From an uncultured Duncaniella sp. (GTDB taxonomy: Bacteria; Bacteroidota; Bacteroidia; Bacteroidales; Muribaculaceae), in the NCBI GenBank assembly GCA_910578615.1, contig CAJTRI010000003.1, positions 124,465 to 188,464 of the forward strand: 64,000 nucleotides of DNA, written 5' to 3'. The number at the start of each line of letters is the position of its first letter. Position 1 is the stretch's first letter. The notes beneath the pieces were generated by a model that saw only the letters and a program-made list of their open reading frames with translations, ran no database searches and was not told the DNA's origin. A program made the translations under genes and the position numbers. This document shows, in pieces, positions 51,032-60,218 of this stretch.

Positions 51032-52937
51032 TCCGTCGCCGGCTCCATTTGTGATGGAGTGTATAACGCATTATGAGGAGCTGTTTTGTGATGACTGGAT
51101 CGAACAATTGGATTGGTCATCGGAAGACGCGGCTATCAAGTCTTTTGCAAAAGGGAGAAAGCTGATTGTATCCTTTTCAGATTTTTGCTTTGTCCAAATA
51201 AGCAAGTCTTTGCTCTGTGGTGAATATATCGTTGGAAGGAACAAATTTAACGAGGTTAACAAGGCTTTTGAAAAGTATTGGACTCAGGAACATCTTTGTC
51301 CGGAGGGTATTACGGAGGAGGATATTGCAAAACACAAGAGAGGGCTTTGGAGTCTGTATGAACAGTTGGACAACCATATTCACGCTCTATTCAATGCTTA
51401 CGCGTCTTTTGTGGTATCAGTAGATGAAAAGCTGGAATATGGTAAACACGAATATTTGTTTAAAATAGACACAATAGAGTTACGTAAGACAAGAGAATTT
51501 AGTTCGTTTCTAATTCTCCGAAAGCTCATCATACCATTATGCAATATCGAGCATCATCTGGCGTATGAAGATAAAATACGTGAAGAGGTCGGGGTTTACA
51601 TTGAGCAGATAGACCTTTTATGTAAGAGTATCTCTGACCCGGATAGTCAGGAAGTATTGAAGTTGGCAAAACATAAGGCTGCGTTTATACTAAAAAAGCT
51701 CGTCCGCCCGGGAGATTCATTTGAAATGCTTGTTGACTGCGATAAGAAGTTCATTAGCCGTGAATGCTTCCCTCAATTGCCAGACGAAATAGGCAAATTT
51801 TTCAGCCAATACGAATGTGTGCACGAAAAGCATCCGTATTCTGAGGCAGATATGACTGACTGTCAGGAACGCGTGTATCTCCAAGACAGGACATGGCTTG
51901 ACATGGCTTTGTTGATGCACTACTATTGCTCGACAGGCAAGTCTATTCATCATATAGACAATCTCCTGCATCTTTTTGACACTGCCTATGAAGAACAGTT
52001 TTATAAAAAAGATAGATTCAGGTTTGACAACCATGGGCTATGCACGCTTAGGAACTTCATGTACAATTGTCGGTTGTCCTACAAGGTCAAACACCAATAT
52101 TCGATAGAAGAATTGCGAAAAGATATCGATGAAATCGAGGCCCTGCAAGGAGTGACGTTGGTGTGTAATTTCTATCCATATAAAAAAGCCATTGAGTTTT
52201 TAATAAAGGCCATACGCGGGAAGGTAGAAACGAGAGACTTGGAATTTGATTATGATTCAAACATAGATTTGCTTGAGTCCTACCTTGAAAAGTTCGACAA
52301 TAATATCGAATGGTGTGAGAACCGTAAGTTTTATCCAATCCAACTTCCGTTTGATGAATGTATCATAGAGGTTGATGGCTGTAAGCTTATTCTGCCATCT
52401 ACTGTGACACGTCCTATTGACTACAAAAAGCTGCGCGAAAAGCAGATTTCATATCACAACAGCCTTGAATTTTTCAGAACATCGCAAATATATCTGAAAG
52501 ACAAGAAAGATATACAGGATGTCAAAGACGAGGTTAAGAATATCGAAAAACGATATCTTGAAATCGGAGGCATTCTTATCGGTGTCGTGACATTTCTTTT
52601 AAGTACCATAAATATCTTTACAGACACTGATGCGTCTGTCTCAGACATGTTCCAATCCATATTGGGGCTGGGCATGATACTCGGACTTTTTGCATGCCTT
52701 ATAATCATAGTTATTGAGAATTACTGGAATACGCCTACTAATAAGACCCGTGTCATATTTTGTTCGGTTATAGCAGGAGTCTATCTTTTGACTGCGTTGT
52801 TATTTGCTTTTCAGCCTTATTATAGACAGTGTATTGACTCGCCGTCAGTAGTGACCAACGGTGTGACTTCCGATACCGTAAATCTCGGACAGGATACTAC
52901 TCTCGGCAGATTTGAAATCCGGGTTGTAAATAAATAA
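51024..52937 (+). CDS. Large membrane protein, candidate toxin/effector of the Panacea module
   Basis: 637 residues from ATG 51024, inside the last codons of the upstream gene (ATGAGTAA overlap, translational coupling); the open frame also extends to a TTG at 50994. Residues 1-505 are soluble, charged and helical with many Cys, Tyr and His, and no family I recognise. Three transmembrane helices follow (about 515-533, 545-566, 577-597), preceded by a short coiled segment (DKKDIQDVKDEVKNIEKRYLEI), and a 40-residue polar C-terminal tail. GC is lower than in lpxB or the next gene. Large soluble domain plus C-terminal membrane helices is an effector-like layout; the toxin role is inferred from its coupling to the Panacea-like gene. 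Confidence 0.72.
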   Translation: MSNPSPAPFVMECITHYEELFCDDWIEQLDWSSEDAAIKSFAKGRKLIVSFSDFCFVQISKSLLCGEYIVGRNKFNEVNKAFEKYWTQEHLCPEGITEEDIAKHKRGLWSLYEQLDNHIHALFNAYASFVVSVDEKLEYGKHEYLFKIDTIELRKTREFSSFLILRKLIIPLCNIEHHLAYEDKIREEVGVYIEQIDLLCKSISDPDSQEVLKLAKHKAAFILKKLVRPGDSFEMLVDCDKKFISRECFPQLPDEIGKFFSQYECVHEKHPYSEADMTDCQERVYLQDRTWLDMALLMHYYCSTGKSIHHIDNLLHLFDTAYEEQFYKKDRFRFDNHGLCTLRNFMYNCRLSYKVKHQYSIEELRKDIDEIEALQGVTLVCNFYPYKKAIEFLIKAIRGKVETRDLEFDYDSNIDLLESYLEKFDNNIEWCENRKFYPIQLPFDECIIEVDGCKLILPSTVTRPIDYKKLREKQISYHNSLEFFRTSQIYLKDKKDIQDVKDEVKNIEKRYLEIGGILIGVVTFLLSTINIFTDTDASVSDMFQSILGLGMILGLFACLIIIVIENYWNTPTNKTRVIFCSVIAGVYLLTALLFAFQPYYRQCIDSPSVVTNGVTSDTVNLGQDTTLGRFEIRVVNK

Positions 52938-53100
52938 CCGTGTATATATTTGGCCTTTCTGGCTGAACCATTGTGGATTGGCACGTGGATGTGCGTGCGA
53001 TTGGTACTTATCCATTGCCTTTAACCACGATGATTCTTAAAAATAACGAAAATTTCTTCAATTCGGAAAAAATTACTAACTTGCGGATTGTTATAGGCAT

Positions 53101-53748
53101 ATGAAAACGTTTCGACATTTATTATTACTAATGGTATTTGCCGTTGTGGCTTCATGCGCCACAGCCCGGACTCCGATTCGCGGGAAGCAGAAGGTGGAGG
53201 TCGAGAAAATGTATCAGTTTGTGGCTTCCCGTAATCCCGAATTCCAGAGGGAGGTGGCAGAGGCCTTCTATGAGATAGGGGAGCGCTACGGCATACGTGG
53301 TGACATAGCCCTATGTCAGGCCATTATAGAGACGGGCTGGTTTCGTTTCGACAATGGCACTGCCGTCCGTCCTTCCGATCACAACTACTGCGGTCTCGGT
53401 GTGCGCCGTCGTGGCGACCGGGGATGCTCTTTCAACTCTGTCGAGGAGGGGGTCACAGCCATGCTACAACACCTGTATGCCTATGCATGTGACGATCCGC
53501 TTCCTCGTGGCGAGAGGATTCTCGACCCTCGTTTCACATTTGTCCGTCGCGGCATATCGTCGACATGGGAAGGCCTCAGCGGGCGGTGGGCCATGAACTC
53601 GCGCTATGCCGATAACATACTGAACCTTTACCGCAGCATGGAGAACCATACCGTGACCGACGTCACCGTACGGACAATCGAGGTGCTTATACCCGACGAT
53701 CTTGCTGCCGAGTCAGAGGAGACCGCGTCTAACTCTATTTTTGAATGA
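53101..53748 (+). CDS. Glucosaminidase-domain (GH73-like) cell-wall hydrolase lipoprotein
   Basis: 215 residues. Lipobox Cys19 (VASC) anchors it to the envelope. The catalytic domain (about 35-185) carries Glu77 in CQAIIETGWFRF, followed by SDHNYCGLGVRRRGD and a C-terminal SSTWEGLSGRWAMNSRYADNIL, as in the N-acetylglucosaminidases of the GH73 and lysozyme-like superfamily that cut peptidoglycan glycan strands. Its stop overlaps the helicase ATG by 4 bases. Confidence 0.92.
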   Translation: MKTFRHLLLLMVFAVVASCATARTPIRGKQKVEVEKMYQFVASRNPEFQREVAEAFYEIGERYGIRGDIALCQAIIETGWFRFDNGTAVRPSDHNYCGLGVRRRGDRGCSFNSVEEGVTAMLQHLYAYACDDPLPRGERILDPRFTFVRRGISSTWEGLSGRWAMNSRYADNILNLYRSMENHTVTDVTVRTIEVLIPDDLAAESEETASNSIFE

Positions 53749-55070
53749 AACAAAAAGATATCATACATAACATCTCCGCACGTCTCGGCGTGACGGAGCT
53801 TAACGACATGCAGCGCCGCATGTCCGACATTCCACGCCGTGGAACGTTCACGCTGCTTGCCCCGACAGGTTCGGGCAAGACCATAGCATTTGCCATACCG
53901 CTGCTCAAAGGCCTTGATGCGCAGGAGGGCCGTGTGAGGGCGGTAGTGATAGCTCCCTCGCGCGAACTTGTGATCCAGATTGCCGAGGTCATACGCCCGC
54001 TGGCCTCAGGATTCAAGACCGTGGCATTATACGGCGGCCACTCAATGAGGGAGGAGGCAGCCTCTCTCTCGGTGACACCTGACATAGTTATTGCCACCCC
54101 CGGGCGTCTTTTGGATCATCTCAACCGAGGCTTGCTCGATCTTGGAGCTGTGTCCACCCTCGTGCTTGATGAATATGACAAGGCGCTCGAACTGGGATTT
54201 GCCGACGAGATGAAACGTGTATGCCGCCGTCTCACGGGGCTGTCCCTTGTGATACTGACATCTGCGACTCCGCTTGCCGCGATTCCTGAATATCTTCCGG
54301 CCTCGTCGCCTGTGACTGTTGATTTTTCTGCGTCTGACTCCCCTCGTCGCAGGATGCAGGTGGTGCGTGTGGAATCTCCCGTCCGAGACAAACTCGACAT
54401 ACTCATAGACCTGTTACATTCACTCCCGGACGGGCGCGTGATAGTCTTCGCCAACCATAGAGAGAGCGTGGAACGGATACATTCGGCCCTTCGCAAGGCC
54501 GGAATCCCGGCAGGACTTTATCATGGCGGTCTCGAACAGAACGATCGTGAAAACGCCATAGCCCTGCTCGCCAACGGTTCCACCCCCGTGCTTGTCTCTA
54601 CCGACCTCGGTTCTCGCGGGCTTGACATACAGGATCTCTCGGCTGTCATCCACTACCACATGCCGGTCTCGCCCGAGGCATGGACTCACCGCAACGGACG
54701 CACCGCGCGCCAGAGTGCAGGTGGCGAGGTATACGTCATTACCGCCGAAGGGGATGATGTCCCTTACTATGTGTGCACCGACCGGGATTATGTACCGACC
54801 GGCCACAATGACAACCCGATACGTTCCACTATCGCCACACTCTACTTCAATGTCGGCAAGAAGGAGAAAATCTCTAAGGGGGACATCGTTGGCTTTCTTA
54901 TAGCCCAGGGCGGTCTCACACCCGAAGAGATCGGGAACATCACACTACGTGACCATTCGGCACTCGTGGCCGTTCCGCGCGTCCTTCTTGAAAAGGGTAG
55001 CGACCTCCTCCCGCGTCTCAACGCCTCCCGCATCAAAAACACCCGCGCCCGCATCACCCGGATGGCATAA
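53745..55070 (+). CDS. DEAD-box-type ATP-dependent RNA helicase (DEYD variant)
   Basis: 441 residues. Motifs in order: I APTGSGKT (Lys45), Ia PSRELVIQ, Ib TPGRLLDHL, II LDEYDKAL (142-145, DEYD in place of DEAD), III TSATP, IV VIVFANHRESV, V TDLGSRGLDIQ and VI HRNGRTARQ. The C-terminal 70 residues (KGDIVGFLIAQGGLTPEEIG) resemble the DbpA RNA-binding domain. It likely remodels rRNA during ribosome assembly. Overlap with the cell-wall hydrolase by 4 bases indicates one operon. Confidence 0.94.
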   Translation: MKQKDIIHNISARLGVTELNDMQRRMSDIPRRGTFTLLAPTGSGKTIAFAIPLLKGLDAQEGRVRAVVIAPSRELVIQIAEVIRPLASGFKTVALYGGHSMREEAASLSVTPDIVIATPGRLLDHLNRGLLDLGAVSTLVLDEYDKALELGFADEMKRVCRRLTGLSLVILTSATPLAAIPEYLPASSPVTVDFSASDSPRRRMQVVRVESPVRDKLDILIDLLHSLPDGRVIVFANHRESVERIHSALRKAGIPAGLYHGGLEQNDRENAIALLANGSTPVLVSTDLGSRGLDIQDLSAVIHYHMPVSPEAWTHRNGRTARQSAGGEVYVITAEGDDVPYYVCTDRDYVPTGHNDNPIRSTIATLYFNVGKKEKISKGDIVGFLIAQGGLTPEEIGNITLRDHSALVAVPRVLLEKGSDLLPRLNASRIKNTRARITRMA

Positions 55071-55100
55071 TTAGTATACGAATATAATAAGTATAATAAA

Positions 55101-55142
55101 AAATTGTTGCCCCTGACTGTCATATAAATTGTCAGGGGCAAC
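55101..55142 (-). terminator. Terminator of the polysaccharide operon
   Basis: A perfect 12-bp stem (55106-55117 with 55131-55142); on the minus strand it is followed by a T-rich tail (55105-55095). It lies 52 bases after the last glycosyltransferase stop. Confidence 0.85.
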
Positions 55143-55193
55143 ACGCATCAACCCTATTATTGGTTGATGTATAGTCTCATGTGAGGACTGAAC

Positions 55194-55673
55194 TCAGCAT
55201 GATTTAATATATTCTTTTAATTCGGAGATCAGAGCCTCCTGTCCGCTTAAAAATTTATTTGGCACAAAAGATGTACTTTCTATAATCTTTGATTTAAGTT
55301 CCTTTATATCGTACACTGGTAAGATAAGATTTTCTTGTGAAAGGGTATCAATCAAGTCTTTCTGATGATTATTTATGTGTTCTCCAAGTTCGGCAATCCG
55401 AGGGATACCGATTACTTTTTTCCCTAATTTCAAAGCCGATATTATAGAGCCGGTTCCTCCATGAGATATGATCAGACTTGCCTCTTGCAAGTATTCTAAC
55501 ATCTTTTTAGATGGTAAGAAGTCGAATGATTCAATTGATGGATTAGTTACTATATTAGAACCAGCTTGCGCTATGATTCTATCTGTTATTATATTCTCAT
55601 CAATCAAGTTAACTAACTCGTCAAAAAGACGTGTAAAAAGCTGGGGTTGTGTGCCAACAGTTACAAATATCAT
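55194..55673 (-). CDS. Glycosyltransferase catalytic subunit (Alg13/PssE/EpsF-like, GT28 C-terminal domain)
   Basis: 159 residues. MIFVTVGTQPQLFTRLFDEL at the start and LIISHGGTGSIISALKLGKKVIGIPR, a donor-binding motif of GT28-type enzymes, mark the soluble catalytic half of a split glycosyltransferase. It needs a membrane partner, which is the Alg14-like protein encoded 3 bases upstream in the operon. Together they add a sugar to a lipid-linked intermediate on the inner face of the membrane. Confidence 0.92.
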   Translation of the reverse strand: MIFVTVGTQPQLFTRLFDELVNLIDENIITDRIIAQAGSNIVTNPSIESFDFLPSKKMLEYLQEASLIISHGGTGSIISALKLGKKVIGIPRIAELGEHINNHQKDLIDTLSQENLILPVYDIKELKSKIIESTSFVPNKFLSGQEALISELKEYIKSC

Positions 55674-55676
55674 AGA

Positions 55677-56156
55677 TTAATATAGAGTTCCTTTAAAATT
55701 AGCCTTAGGATAGAATTTTTTCATCTGTCTCCATTGTATATAAAATCTATCTGCAATCGGATATATGAGTTTTCCAGCACCAGATTTTGCTTTTATGGCC
55801 GCATATGTTTCTATAAATATAACTTTTCGACCAAATATTTTGGAGATATAGCTGAGATATACACTAATACCAGCACCGGTAGATACAATAATATCAGGAT
55901 TGACATAAAGGAAATATTTAATGCTTAGAAATAATGATATAATATTTCCAACGATATATTTTAAGATGTTGTTTTTTCTTGTTTCAGGGAAATATAGTAT
56001 TTTTGCCTGATTGTCAAATCGTTCTGATAAGTCTGAGGTAGATGTATCTTTTTCAGTTATAATCACAGATTTAAATAACGGTTGCAATTGTAGCAATTGA
56101 GTCAGATGCCCACCAGAACTTGCTATAAAAATGACTTTTTTCTTTTTTTTAGACAT
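55677..56156 (-). CDS. Glycosyltransferase membrane subunit (Alg14/PssD/CpsF-like)
   Basis: 159 residues. VIFIASSGGHLTQLLQLQPLF, the central hydrophobic segment SLFLSIKYFLYVNPDIIVSTGAGIS and the final SGAGKLIYPIADRFYIQWRQM are typical of Alg14-like membrane anchors that recruit the acceptor and the Alg13-like catalytic subunit. Transcribed with that subunit, 3 bases apart. Confidence 0.92.
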   Translation of the reverse strand: MSKKKKKVIFIASSGGHLTQLLQLQPLFKSVIITEKDTSTSDLSERFDNQAKILYFPETRKNNILKYIVGNIISLFLSIKYFLYVNPDIIVSTGAGISVYLSYISKIFGRKVIFIETYAAIKAKSGAGKLIYPIADRFYIQWRQMKKFYPKANFKGTLY

Positions 56157-56157
56157 T

Positions 56158-57228
56158 TCACGAAAATAATTTGGTGAATAAAACTTTTAAAATATAGGAT
56201 GACTCATATTCAGAGGCTGTCAAAAAAGCGTTTGTACTTAATTCCGAATATTCCTGATCTGACATTGTTGCTATCTTGTATATGCAATCGGCTAAGGCCT
56301 CCGCATTTCCTGGTGGGAAAATAAATCCGTTTATAGAATCTTTTAAATAAGAAGTGATACCTCCGATATTGGAGCCTATAACAGGGACAGACGAAGCCAT
56401 TGCCTCTAATCCTACCAAGCCAAGACTTTCGCTATTGTTCTCACTTGGAAATACAAATACATCAAGGTTTTTATAGTAGTTTGGAAGTTCGTCATGTCCT
56501 ATTGGTCCAAGAAAATGTATACAGTCACTTAGTTTTGATTCCAAGATGCATTTCTCTAGATCTGCAATATGATTACCTGTACCTACTAAAGTTGCTTTAA
56601 AATTGATACCTCGTTTTCTTAATAACATCAGACTGTGTACAAAAGTGTCCCAGCCCTTTCCTTTTACAATTCTGGATACATAACCAATATTTAATATATA
56701 ATTCCTATTTTTTATTGTAGAATAAAAAAAGTTCTTTTCAACACCCCCTGATGGAGATATTAATATTTGGGATGTTTTAATCTCAGGAAATTCAGATTTA
56801 ACAATATCCCGGAAATATGGTGTAGGTACAACGATAAATTTGCTTTTTTTTAACAGAGGCCTACATAGTTGTTTCAACCTTTCTGCCAATCTTGATTTTG
56901 TAAGGACATCAACACCATGAGCATTAAAAATCAAATTAAGATTCTTGAACAAAGATACTATGCGTATAGGTGGTGTAGGATATGTCAGGGTGTGTACATA
57001 AACTATATCATATTTTCGAATTAATAGTTTGAATAAAAGAGAACAATAAAAATTTGTATATTTTATCAATTTTCCTGTCTTTGATCTAGATCGGCCTCGG
57101 ATGGCCACAATATCTACGATATAATCAGGATATAAACATATAACCCCATCATGGAACGTTTTTACAAATGTTCCAAAACTAAGATCAGATGTGGATGGAT
57201 ACATATTAGATACTATAAGTATGTGCAT
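56158..57228 (-). CDS. Glycosyltransferase family 4 protein
   Basis: 356 residues, GT-B fold. N-terminal MHILIVSNMYPSTSDLSFGTF, LIFNAHGVDVLTKS; C-terminal LNIGYVSRIVKGKGWDTFVHSL and the nucleotide-sugar motif FPSENNSESLGLVGLEAMASSVPVIGSNIGG. It transfers a hexose in polysaccharide repeat-unit assembly. The gene overlaps the polymerase gene by 23 bases. Confidence 0.92.
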   Translation of the reverse strand: MHILIVSNMYPSTSDLSFGTFVKTFHDGVICLYPDYIVDIVAIRGRSRSKTGKLIKYTNFYCSLLFKLLIRKYDIVYVHTLTYPTPPIRIVSLFKNLNLIFNAHGVDVLTKSRLAERLKQLCRPLLKKSKFIVVPTPYFRDIVKSEFPEIKTSQILISPSGGVEKNFFYSTIKNRNYILNIGYVSRIVKGKGWDTFVHSLMLLRKRGINFKATLVGTGNHIADLEKCILESKLSDCIHFLGPIGHDELPNYYKNLDVFVFPSENNSESLGLVGLEAMASSVPVIGSNIGGITSYLKDSINGFIFPPGNAEALADCIYKIATMSDQEYSELSTNAFLTASEYESSYILKVLFTKLFS

Positions 57229-58402
57229 TTTGGCCTGTTTGTGGAATTTTGATTAATGAATATGAATTAATTAGAGCAATAAAGAGGCTTGCCATTCCAG
57301 AGTACATAATGTGTCCTGCTATGGATGATATTATCAGAATAGTGATATTTACAAAAATAACAATCGGCATTACTGTGTTAAGATGTCTCCTTACAAATGA
57401 TGTAAAAAGAAAATAACCGAATAGCGAGTATAGTAAGAGGCGACCGATATAGCCATTCCGTATCAAGGAATCATATTGATCTCGTTCGACGGTAATATCG
57501 CTTCCCATTCCAAATAATTGTGTCAACAAATCCGAATTATAAAATAATAATTGCGTCTTTTCCCAAAACAGGTCTCTTCCGGATAATATTAATCTCTCAA
57601 AACCACCAGCTCTATAAGCATATGACCATCTCTCAAGTAATACAGATTCTGTATCGTTCAAGATTTTTTGCAATAAAAATATTATTGCAATGATGGATAC
57701 AGAGGCAGACAATATTATTATTATCTTAATCTGTCTTGTTCCATATACGAAGTTTACAAATAATACAGACAGTATCGCAGACAATATTACTGTTTTGGTT
57801 CCAATCAATATGCTTCCAATCAAAACACACGTTATACAAATTATATATGTATACCAAGCACTTTTCTGTTTAATATAATATATAAATAGTGGTAACACAC
57901 AGATTAATATGCCTCCTAGTTCATTTCCTGCTGCAAAAAAACCTTTGGTTGAACCTTCAACACTCTCATATGTAGCAAATCCATAGCCTAGACTTCCAAG
58001 TAGAACGTTAGCGCCAAGGATGATTATCGAGATGTATACTAAGCATTTTGATTTTATTTCAAATTCTATATCGTCATGATGTTGTATATATACTTTAAAA
58101 AATAAATAGACAAACAATGTTAGCACAGGTTTTAACAATGGAGCTATTGATTCTGACAATATATAATTGTTGACGCCATGGGTTATAATGAAAAATCCAA
58201 AATAAACTAATAGTATAGCGATGATTATCACATGACTTTTTTTATTGACTATTTGGGGCAGGATAAGACCAATTAAAGAGAGTTTATAAACCTGAGATAT
58301 TGGAAGGTGTATACCCTTGTTTATGAATAGTCCTGTGATAGAGTCAACTATTAGCCATACATAAATTAAATGCCATGTTAGTTTGGCATAGTATTGGTTC
58401 AT
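57206..58402 (-). CDS. O-antigen/capsule polymerase (Wzy-like)
   Basis: 398 residues with about 10-11 transmembrane helices and a long periplasmic loop (about 270-320, with YRAGGFERLILSGRDLFWEK) as in the O-antigen ligase/polymerase superfamily. It would join repeat units on the periplasmic side after export by the flippase at 62386. Sequence is too diverse in this family to name it wzy firmly, but it is the only polymerase candidate in the locus. Confidence 0.85.
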   Translation of the reverse strand: MNQYYAKLTWHLIYVWLIVDSITGLFINKGIHLPISQVYKLSLIGLILPQIVNKKSHVIIIAILLVYFGFFIITHGVNNYILSESIAPLLKPVLTLFVYLFFKVYIQHHDDIEFEIKSKCLVYISIIILGANVLLGSLGYGFATYESVEGSTKGFFAAGNELGGILICVLPLFIYYIKQKSAWYTYIICITCVLIGSILIGTKTVILSAILSVLFVNFVYGTRQIKIIIILSASVSIIAIIFLLQKILNDTESVLLERWSYAYRAGGFERLILSGRDLFWEKTQLLFYNSDLLTQLFGMGSDITVERDQYDSLIRNGYIGRLLLYSLFGYFLFTSFVRRHLNTVMPIVIFVNITILIISSIAGHIMYSGMASLFIALINSYSLIKIPQTGQNAHTYSI

Positions 58403-58468
58403 TGATGAAAATACCGATGGTGTGCTTAATAAACTGTTGTAATTGAATCAAATCGAACCGATGACAAT

Positions 58469-59590
58469 TTAAGGTTGGTTATTCATCCCGAAATACTTAC
58501 GTAAAATATTTAGAAATGCGTGTCCGAACCGCAGATCTGGTTCAACATAATTTCCTTCACCCCACTCATTCCAAGATTTTAGAAATATATAATTGAGATC
58601 AGAATTTTTGAGTTTTGTTTGTTCCAATACTTGTTCAATATGCTTGCTGAAATTAAGTGGATTCGTATTGGTGAATACTACCCCCCTTGTACCACTTCTA
58701 GGTGTATGATCCCAATTTGGTATTATTGTAGGAAATACACCATTTAAGGAATCAATCTCTTGACAGAACAAGTGATATATCTTATTATAATTATATATAT
58801 ATGGAATATTGAAGAACATTGAACGCAGCCTTTTAAAGGCATGGGAAAGGAATGCTTGATTTTCATGAGGATAACCTACGCGAATAAAGTTTACTCCATC
58901 AAAACCTAGACTGATATATTCTGAACGAATAAATTCTTCTGAGCCTTTCTTTCGATTATCTCGATAATGAGTCCCGATAAAATATATTCCTTTCAACCCG
59001 TTTTGCAGAGCAAGAGAATTCCAAAGATGAATAAAATCTGAAATTTGATCATAATCAAGTGGGCGATATATCATAAACAATGGTTTCCCATCATATTTAA
59101 TATATCTATTATCCTTAAAAGCTGGTAACAAATGATAGAAATGGTCAATCATGTCTTGTTTTCCTGGATATTCTTGTTTGACAAGAATTTCCTTGGAACT
59201 ACCTTTACCATCCTTGTTCCAAAATTTTTTATGCCACGTTTCGTTAGCCCAACAGAGCATGAATGGAAAATCCGGCTTACCAGAGGCTAAAACCTCTTTA
59301 AATGGTAGCTCCAACTCTTGTTTTCCATTACCAAACCAGTAGTGATAATAACAAAATCCATATATGCCAGATTCACGAGCCAGTTTGGCCTGAGCTTCGC
59401 GTACCTGTGGCAATCGAAGGTCATAGAATCCTAAATCAGCTGGTATATGTGGCTGATAATGACCTCTAAATAGAGGCTTTGCTTTGGCTACATTAGTCCA
59501 TTCTGTAAATCCTTTCCCCCACCAGAGATCATTATCAGGCGTTGGATGATATTGAGGTAGATAAAGAGCTATAACTTTGGGTATAGACAT
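58469..59590 (-). CDS. WbsX-like (GH99-fold) glycan biosynthesis protein
   Basis: 373 residues. MSIPKVIALYLPQYHPTPDNDLWWGKGFTEWTNVAKA, GFCYYHYWF, CWANETWHKKF and FLKSWNEWGEGNYVEPD are the conserved motifs of the WbsX family in O-antigen and capsule loci, related to the GH99 fold. Its exact reaction is not settled; it is usually annotated as a glycosyltransferase or glycan-modifying enzyme. Confidence 0.9.
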   Translation of the reverse strand: MSIPKVIALYLPQYHPTPDNDLWWGKGFTEWTNVAKAKPLFRGHYQPHIPADLGFYDLRLPQVREAQAKLARESGIYGFCYYHYWFGNGKQELELPFKEVLASGKPDFPFMLCWANETWHKKFWNKDGKGSSKEILVKQEYPGKQDMIDHFYHLLPAFKDNRYIKYDGKPLFMIYRPLDYDQISDFIHLWNSLALQNGLKGIYFIGTHYRDNRKKGSEEFIRSEYISLGFDGVNFIRVGYPHENQAFLSHAFKRLRSMFFNIPYIYNYNKIYHLFCQEIDSLNGVFPTIIPNWDHTPRSGTRGVVFTNTNPLNFSKHIEQVLEQTKLKNSDLNYIFLKSWNEWGEGNYVEPDLRFGHAFLNILRKYFGMNNQP

Positions 59591-59591
59591 A

Positions 59592-60218
59592 TTAAAAAAA
59601 AGTTTTTATTATTCTTGCTGGATTTCCGGCGGCAACTGAATAAGGGGGTATATCGTGAGTCACGACTGAGTTCGCAGCTATGACGGAACCTTCGCCTATA
59701 GTGACCCCTGGGAGAATTGTGACTTTGTCACCAATCCACACCCGAGAACCTATATTGACCGGGCCTTTGGAGGTTAGAGTACGGTCCAGTGGCGCAATGA
59801 GAAGGGATGGATAGTCTGTGAGTCCGTGCGAGTTGTCAGTGATTGTGACCCATCGACCTGTCAGAACATCATCACCTATACTTATATTATTGATGGCCGT
59901 AATATGGACAAAATCTCCGAAATTGCACCGTTCGCCTATTTTGATTTTTGGGATGAAGTATTCGTTAGTCCATGCTGTGATTACAGCCATTCGTCCGAAA
60001 GACGATTTGCAACCTATACAGATATGTTCAGAGTGTCGGATGGATGAGACATTGCGTTTGAACAGGATATTTCGGAATCCGTATTTCCGGCATATCCACT
60101 CGGAATAAAAATATTCATATGGCAGACGGAGTAACTTTGTCCAACATGTAAGCGGATAGATCACTCTTACGAATAAACGTATTATGTCCTTAACGACAGT
60201 TTTTGGTTCTATTCTCAT
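59592..60218 (-). CDS. Left-handed beta-helix acyltransferase (maltose/serine O-acetyltransferase-like)
   Basis: 208 residues. The hexapeptide-repeat domain includes IGERCNFGDFVHITAINNISIGDDVLTGRWVTITDNSHG and VWIGDKVTILPGVTIGEGSVIAANSVVTHDIPPYSVAAGNPARII, the standard ending of acetyl-CoA-dependent sugar O-acetyltransferases. An N-terminal hydrophobic stretch may sit at the membrane. It probably acetylates a sugar of the repeat unit. It overlaps the next upstream GT4 by 29 bases. Confidence 0.9.
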   Translation of the reverse strand: MRIEPKTVVKDIIRLFVRVIYPLTCWTKLLRLPYEYFYSEWICRKYGFRNILFKRNVSSIRHSEHICIGCKSSFGRMAVITAWTNEYFIPKIKIGERCNFGDFVHITAINNISIGDDVLTGRWVTITDNSHGLTDYPSLLIAPLDRTLTSKGPVNIGSRVWIGDKVTILPGVTIGEGSVIAANSVVTHDIPPYSVAAGNPARIIKTFF

